Position numbers and translations under genes: made by a program. Below are positions 25,810 through 29,780 of a DNA stretch of 29,780 bases, in pieces; the first letter of the stretch is position 1; every line of letters begins with the position of its first letter. This DNA comes from Bigelowiella natans CCMP2755 (taxonomy: Eukaryota > Cercozoa > Chlorarachniophyceae): the NCBI GenBank assembly GCA_000320545.1, contig ADNK01000623.1, positions 22,501-52,280 of the forward strand. Direction: 5' to 3'. Below the pieces are notes generated by a model. That model did not search any database. It was not told where the DNA came from and saw only the letters and a program-made list of their open reading frames with translations.

Positions 25810-26694
25810 CTTTGTTATATTAACTACAAATCAGTGAATGGCAAAATTAACAGGGGGACCAATATTGTTGTTATTGTTGTTTTTGTTGTTGTGAATCCAT
25901 CCTTCCATCTATCAATCAAATGTGCTAAGTAAATCTCCTCATTGATTCGTCTTTATAACTATCATTATCATCAAACACATTATTGATTACATACAAATCA
26001 ATACAAGGTATGATTTCTACTCAATATCTCGTCCTATCATTGGTACCTACTACGGAGGAGAGAAGGTGTGGTGGGGGGGGGCACAACACTATGTCGTCGT
26101 CATTTTCGTTGCATATTGGCTTCTTTCTCAGTATCATACACATATTGTCTTTATGGGCCAGTCAATAATTCATTGTACGTTTTGTAATCAAGGGAGGAGG
26201 GGGAAGTGGTCGTTTTGATGCGAAAGAAATTGACGCCTCAACAAAGGTAGTTGGTTAGTTAGTACGTAGTAAGTAGCTACTGAGTACTTTGTGGCATGTA
26301 CGATCACATACACATTGCTGATTCTGACCTTTGTTCATCCCTTTCTTCTTCTTTCCTATTATCTTTCTAATGTGTGTGCAACTAACTGCTGAATGGTGCT
26401 GATGCCTCCTCACTACTCGAAGAGATTGTCGACACTTCTCAAATGGCCAAGTATTATGTGTATAATCTTCGCAGTTGTTGTTTGTTTGTCGCTCTTTTCT
26501 TTTTCTTCCTCCTCCTATTGCTACTGCTACTCTACTTCCAATATTATCTGATATGATGATACAGCATGCGTTGTAATCAAATGGTAGATGTAAAGCAACC
26601 TTCTTATAAATGTTGCCGTCATTAAAAACACCATTATTACTACAGATAGTGATCAGTCTGATGATGCGTGGAAAGAGTTAGGATCTTACGGTGA

Positions 26695-26728
<34 letters not shown>

Positions 26729-28153
26729 ATATTATTAATGGAGATTATGATGATGATGATGATGATGAATGGGTACCATATACACATTTCAATCTTTAGG
26801 AAGTTTTTACTTGTGCAGAGAGGGCTAGTTAGTTACATCATCATCATTGTAATTATTATAATCCCTATTATCACATCATCTATCTCTTCTAATATTCTTT
26901 TACTTTAGGTCTAGGCAAAAGGCGTACATTAGAACAATATGCTGAATGGTGCTACTACCATTACTACTACTATACTACTATACTACTACTACTACTACTA
27001 CTACTAATACTACTACTACGTGTGCAAATATTATATGTACGTGTGTTGTTGTAGTTTTGGCTGCTGCTGCTGTGTGTTTTTGACCACCATCAAATAGTGG
27101 TACTACGTGCTGTGACTTACTACATTCATTCTCCACAACACACACGATTCTTCTTACTACATTCATTCTCCACAACACACGACACGATACTATTTAAAGG
27201 TCTGGAGTCAATACTATTACTACTCAAATAAGACAGGTAGTAGTACAACCAATGAGAGAACACACACACAGACAGCTGACACAGTATAGCAGCGCAACTG
27301 CAAGCATCAACGAATAATAGGAAACATACCTGAACTCTGCCATTGTCAAACGAATTTACAGCAGCAGCAGCAGCAAAGTTGATTTTACGATGTGTATTAT
27401 TCAGAACTGTATTGTCTCTTATGTCCCTTGGATCGATAAATCGTCTGAATACGCAGAGTATGAGGTACTATGACTGGTTCTAGATTAAATCAGTGGTGTA
27501 TCGGAAGAAGAGTCCAGAAAGAGAAAATGCCCGATGGAACAAGATTTTCCTATGTAGAAGGAAGAGGATAAAATTATACATATTTTTACAAAGAGAAAGG
27601 GTTTAGTGATGGTTAAGATCATCACGATGCGCTGCTGCTGGAACTAATTGTTATTGTACCAGCAGTGGTCCTAGTAAAAATATTGTCTATTCATTATGAT
27701 CTTTGCTGTCGGTTTGGTCATTTATCACATGATATCCTCTCTCTCCCCCTCCAATATTGAATAATAGCCAATTGGCAATGAGATTGTAAAGGATAGTATG
27801 TGGAAGCGTCAAAGAGAAGGTGCATAGTTATCCTATATGTCAGTAATCGTATCATGACAACGTTATAGTGGTGATGATACTTCATCTGATATTCGATGAA
27901 ATTAGTCGAAGTAGATGAACTCCTCGTCCTAAGATGTTATCGTGATTTGTTTTAATTTTTTTTGCATTTTTTTGAAAATAGAATTTAGAAAACAATAGTC
28001 ATCAAAGATCGTGATTTTAGTCCATTCATTGATCCAGACAAAAAATTAGCGAAGCTCCAAACGGGGATGGCAACATCTGGAGAAGCTTCAAAAGCATCAT
28101 CATCAAAGTACACGGATAAGGTGGTTATGTTTCATTCATGGAGATCATGGTGA
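21550..28153 (+). CDS. GlcNAc-transferase-like glycosyltransferase (PF11397/GT60 type), 22 exons
   Basis: Exons: 21550-21666, 21766-21869, 22108 to about 22177, 22336-22377, 22616-22693, 22812-22861, 23080-23116, 23409-23491, 23738-23777, 24010-24062, 24398-24449, 24746-24786, 25089-25133, 25440-25482, 25634-25686, 26008-26065, 26193-26246, 26423-26450, 26646-26690, 26909-26948, 27494-27553 and 28021-28153. They give about 441 residues with every phase agreeing. The N-terminus is a Leu-rich signal anchor, indicating a type II Golgi/ER protein. Then TSIVVLIASFRD, CPETLHSM, FAGIVQQN, KGPVYARALQ, and DFCMQIDAHTLFIEAWD, where DxH probably replaces the metal-binding DxD. Next MPHLCHASF, LWAAGLSFSRCHAE, FAGEEYGRGARLWTHGYDFYS and GLGKRRTLEQYAE. 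This is the order of the family that adds GlcNAc to hydroxyproline or Ser/Thr in Dictyostelium and trypanosomes; acceptor unknown. Exon 3 could end at 22168, 22171 or 22177. It is the last gene before the telomere. Confidence 0.9.
21672..21736 (+). repeat. Short tandem duplication in intron 1 of the glycosyltransferase gene
   Basis: The word TTCAATCCTTCAATAACTT followed by C or T and ATGAAGAAA occurs twice, about 31 bases apart, within the first intron. Confidence 0.85.
21893..21979. repeat. Compound (AT)n(AG)n(TG)n microsatellite
   Basis: Three dinucleotide runs in series, about 44, 20 and 22 bases long, in the second intron of the glycosyltransferase gene. Confidence 0.97.
23154..23245 (+). 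repeat. Imperfect tandem duplication in intron 7 of the glycosyltransferase gene
   Basis: A unit beginning TCTAAAAATCACAG and ending CATTCGGATGA(C/T)TCTATAC occurs twice in direct succession, with small internal differences. Confidence 0.85.
24972..25077 (+). repeat. Perfect 53-bp tandem duplication next to a 3' splice site
   Basis: Two identical copies, 24972-25024 and 25025-25077, end 11 bases before the exon starting at 25089. The copies contain no TATATAG acceptor, so splicing is not duplicated. Confidence 0.92.
25194..25305 (+). repeat. Degenerate tandem repeat of about 45-50 bp
   Basis: Three decayed copies built on ACACTTTAGTTTTACTAGTT and TTAATTGGTGAT, in the intron after exon 13 of the glycosyltransferase gene. 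Confidence 0.75.
25690..25747. repeat. (TG)n(AG)n microsatellite
   Basis: It starts three bases after the 5' splice site following exon 25634-25686 and fills the beginning of that intron. The same TG/AG pair of repeats also occurs in the intron at 21937-21979. Confidence 0.97.
26697..26728. repeat. (GA)n microsatellite
   Basis: A pure GA run starting only six bases after the 5' splice site at 26690/26691 of the glycosyltransferase gene. Confidence 0.97.
27116..27181 (+). repeat. Short tandem duplication in an intron
   Basis: The word CTTACTACATTCATTCTCC plus ACAACACAC occurs twice, about 36 bases apart, in the long intron before exon 27494-27553. Confidence 0.85.
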
Positions 28154-28915
28154 CGAACAAGAAGATCATAATGGTGATGATGATGATGATGATGACAATA
28201 TGGACGTACAGAACGTTCAGATCTTATGTGAAGTGTTTGGGTAATCAGTTGTCATTCATGTTGTTGCATTGTTTGCACCACCCTTTACCCGGCCGCTATT
28301 GTTGTGTGTACTGCTTCAGGCACTACTTGTGAATCTGATCATCTTCGTAACTTTGTTTGGGGTAGTATCACACATGGCTCAACATGTTCATTGACATTGG
28401 TTATTTGCATGATGTGCTGTGTTTTGCATTGTTTGTCAGGGTGGACTGTGTTGTTTGATGGGTCATGTGATTCGCCATTTTCGTCGTGTTGTCAAACCAT
28501 CAATATCGAAATACACGCTGTGACGAGGAAGATGACATCAACATTCAATTTGTGAATGATGATGAACATGGAAATGGTGGAATCATCGCCACTCCAGCCA
28601 TGCACAATGCTGGAATGCTGTGCGTGTTCATGAAGCCTGCAAGAGTGTGAGAGCATGTTCCGCACATGAAAGAGCAAAAGTTTCCGCGCAGCTTTGCATT
28701 GTCATGGGACACATCAACATCTGGACATGCGCAATTAGCAAACACATGTCTCACAAATTCGAGAGGTTTCTCATCGTCCCATCGTGGTCACAACTGCCCA
28801 GTCCAGGCATCGCAAAACACTTTTTTGAGTCAACATTGCTAGATTGTCAATTGAACGCCAAAAAAAATGCAACAACTCAACAGATGGCATCACATCGTCA
28901 TTGCCTTTGAAAAGC
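28154..28915. other. Subtelomeric DNA without a recognisable gene
   Basis: Open frames exist on both strands (for example 28620-28910 + and 28754-28545 -), but none shows a family motif or convincing splice pattern. Sequence style changes from microsatellite-rich to TTTGCATTGTTTG-like words and few trinucleotide runs. The 3' untranslated region of the glycosyltransferase gene probably occupies the first part. Confidence 0.45.
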
Positions 28916-29252
28916 GCATTGCACTGAGGTGTGTGCGTCAGGATTGTGTTCTGGCGGACCACGCTCGAAAGGAGTGTCAAAGTGAAGAAAACTGGTGGCA
29001 AAAATTGACCAGGGAATTTTTCAGGGTGAAGATGATGACGATTTGGGGCTGGGGCACAAGGTCACAGGGACAAAGGTGTGGAATGAGGATCAGGAACAAG
29101 GGTCAGGGAGAAGGGTTGGGACAGATGTTGGGGACAAGATAATAGACACAGCAAGAGTTGGGGACAGGTGTTGGGGACAAGAGTTGGGTGCAAGGGTTGG
29201 GGTCAGGGTCAGGGTTGGGGCTGGGGTTGGGGTCAGGGTCAGTTAGAAAAAA
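28916..29252 (+). repeat. Subtelomeric repeat unit, copy 1
   Basis: A 130-bp unique-sequence block (28916-29045) followed by a G-rich decayed array up to about 29243. The block matches copy 2 (29253-29382) with three mismatches seen by eye and no gap. Both blocks are open in one + frame (containing DHARKECQSEENWWQKL), which may be a remnant of a coding sequence or chance. Confidence 0.85.
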
Positions 29253-29546
29253 GCATTGCACTGAGGTGTGCGCGTCAGGATTCTGTTCTGGCGGACCACG
29301 CTCGAAAGGAGTGTCAGAGTGAAGAAAACTGGTGGCAAAAATTGACCAGGGAATTTTTCAGGGTGAAGATGATGACGATTTGTAGGCTGGGGCGACAGGA
29401 GTCACAGGGACAAAGGTGCAGAATGAGGATCAGGAACAAGAGTCAGGCAAAAGGGTTGGGGACAGATGTTGGGGACAAGAGTTGGGGACAAGTGATGGGG
29501 ACAAAAGTTGGGTGCAAGAGTTAGGGACAAGAGTTGGGCACAAGGG
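29253..29546 (+). repeat. Subtelomeric repeat unit, copy 2
   Basis: The second 130-bp block (29253-29382), then a G-rich array of variants of the 13-base unit TTGGGGACAAGAG (about 29455-29543), which merges without a break into the telomere. Confidence 0.85.
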
Positions 29547-29780
29547 TTAGGGTTAGGGTTAGGGTTAGGGTTAGGGTTAGGGTTAGGGTTAGGGTTAGGG
29601 TTAGGGTTAGGGTTAGGGTTAGGGTTAGGGTTAGGGTTAGGGTTAGGGTTAGGGTTAGGGTTAGGGTTAGGGTTAGGGTTAGGGTTAGGGTTAGGGTTAG
29701 GGTTAGGGTTAGGGTTAGGGTTAGGGTTAGGGTTAGGGTTAGGGTTAGGGTTAGGGTTATTGGTTAGGGTTAGGGTTAGG
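29547..29780 (+). repeat. Telomere, (TTAGGG)n
   Basis: About 39 tandem units. The array is perfect up to about 29757, where one unit reads TTATTGG, then perfect units resume to the window edge. The G-rich strand points outward to the right, as expected for a chromosome end made by telomerase. Confidence 0.98.

Noticed and set aside
28545-29001. Cys-rich minus-strand frames near the telomere (28754-28545 and 29001-28771) as a subtelomeric gene
   Set aside because: They lie in different frames without a convincing intron between them and match no family I recognise; the duplicated block does not show clear coding constraint.
28916-29524. CRISPR-like or transposon interpretation of the repeated blocks
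   Set aside because: Only two long direct copies followed by G-rich arrays, with no terminal inverted repeats, transposase or regular spacers; a subtelomeric repeat explains them.

Overview
The window is the telomeric end of a chromosome from an intron-dense microbial eukaryote. The right edge is a (TTAGGG)n array with the G-rich strand running 5'->3' outward, so position 29780 is at or next to a chromosome end. Genes carry many short spliceosomal GT-AG introns. Introns, intergenic DNA and some coding exons are full of CAA, CTG, TAG/CTA, CAT/ATG, CA and GA microsatellites. I cannot name the species. Strict strand alternation, high intron density and a GlcNAc-transferase of the PF11397/GT60 type would fit a stramenopile-like alga or protist, but this is a weak inference.

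Seven protein-coding genes could be assembled by hand from splice sites, reading phase and family motifs. From left to right they are: a four-pass membrane protein of unknown family (+, 332-1228); a BUD20/ZNF593 ribosome-biogenesis zinc finger protein (-, 3327-2827); a histidine-phosphatase (phosphoglycerate-mutase-like) protein with two apparent one-base frameshifts (+, about 3860-5370); an atypical short-chain dehydrogenase with an N-terminal CxxC/CxxC motif and a large low-complexity insertion (-, 10345-6217); a stand-alone PITH-domain protein (+, 11129-12295); a very large ankyrin-RCC1-BTB protein of IBTK type (-, 20707 to about 13802); and a secretory-pathway GlcNAc-transferase-like protein in 22 exons (+, 21550-28153), which is the last gene before the telomere.

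The genes alternate strands without exception (+ - + - + - +), giving three divergent gaps (likely shared promoters) and three convergent gaps. All three convergent gaps (1229-2826, 5371-6216, 12296-13801) hold the same unusual kind of DNA, rich in CTAG, GCTAGC, GCATGC and TGCA palindromes, including three exact copies of the 12-bp palindrome CATGCTAGCATG. The divergent gaps do not. This is the most interesting unexplained signal in the window.

From 28154 to 29546 lies subtelomeric DNA with no recognisable gene. A 130-bp block occurs twice there, each copy followed by a decayed G-rich array, and the second array runs directly into the TTAGGG telomere. The seven proteins have unrelated jobs (ribosome biogenesis, redox, glycosylation, scaffold and others), so no shared pathway is implied. 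No rRNA, tRNA, transposase or CRISPR array was recognised.
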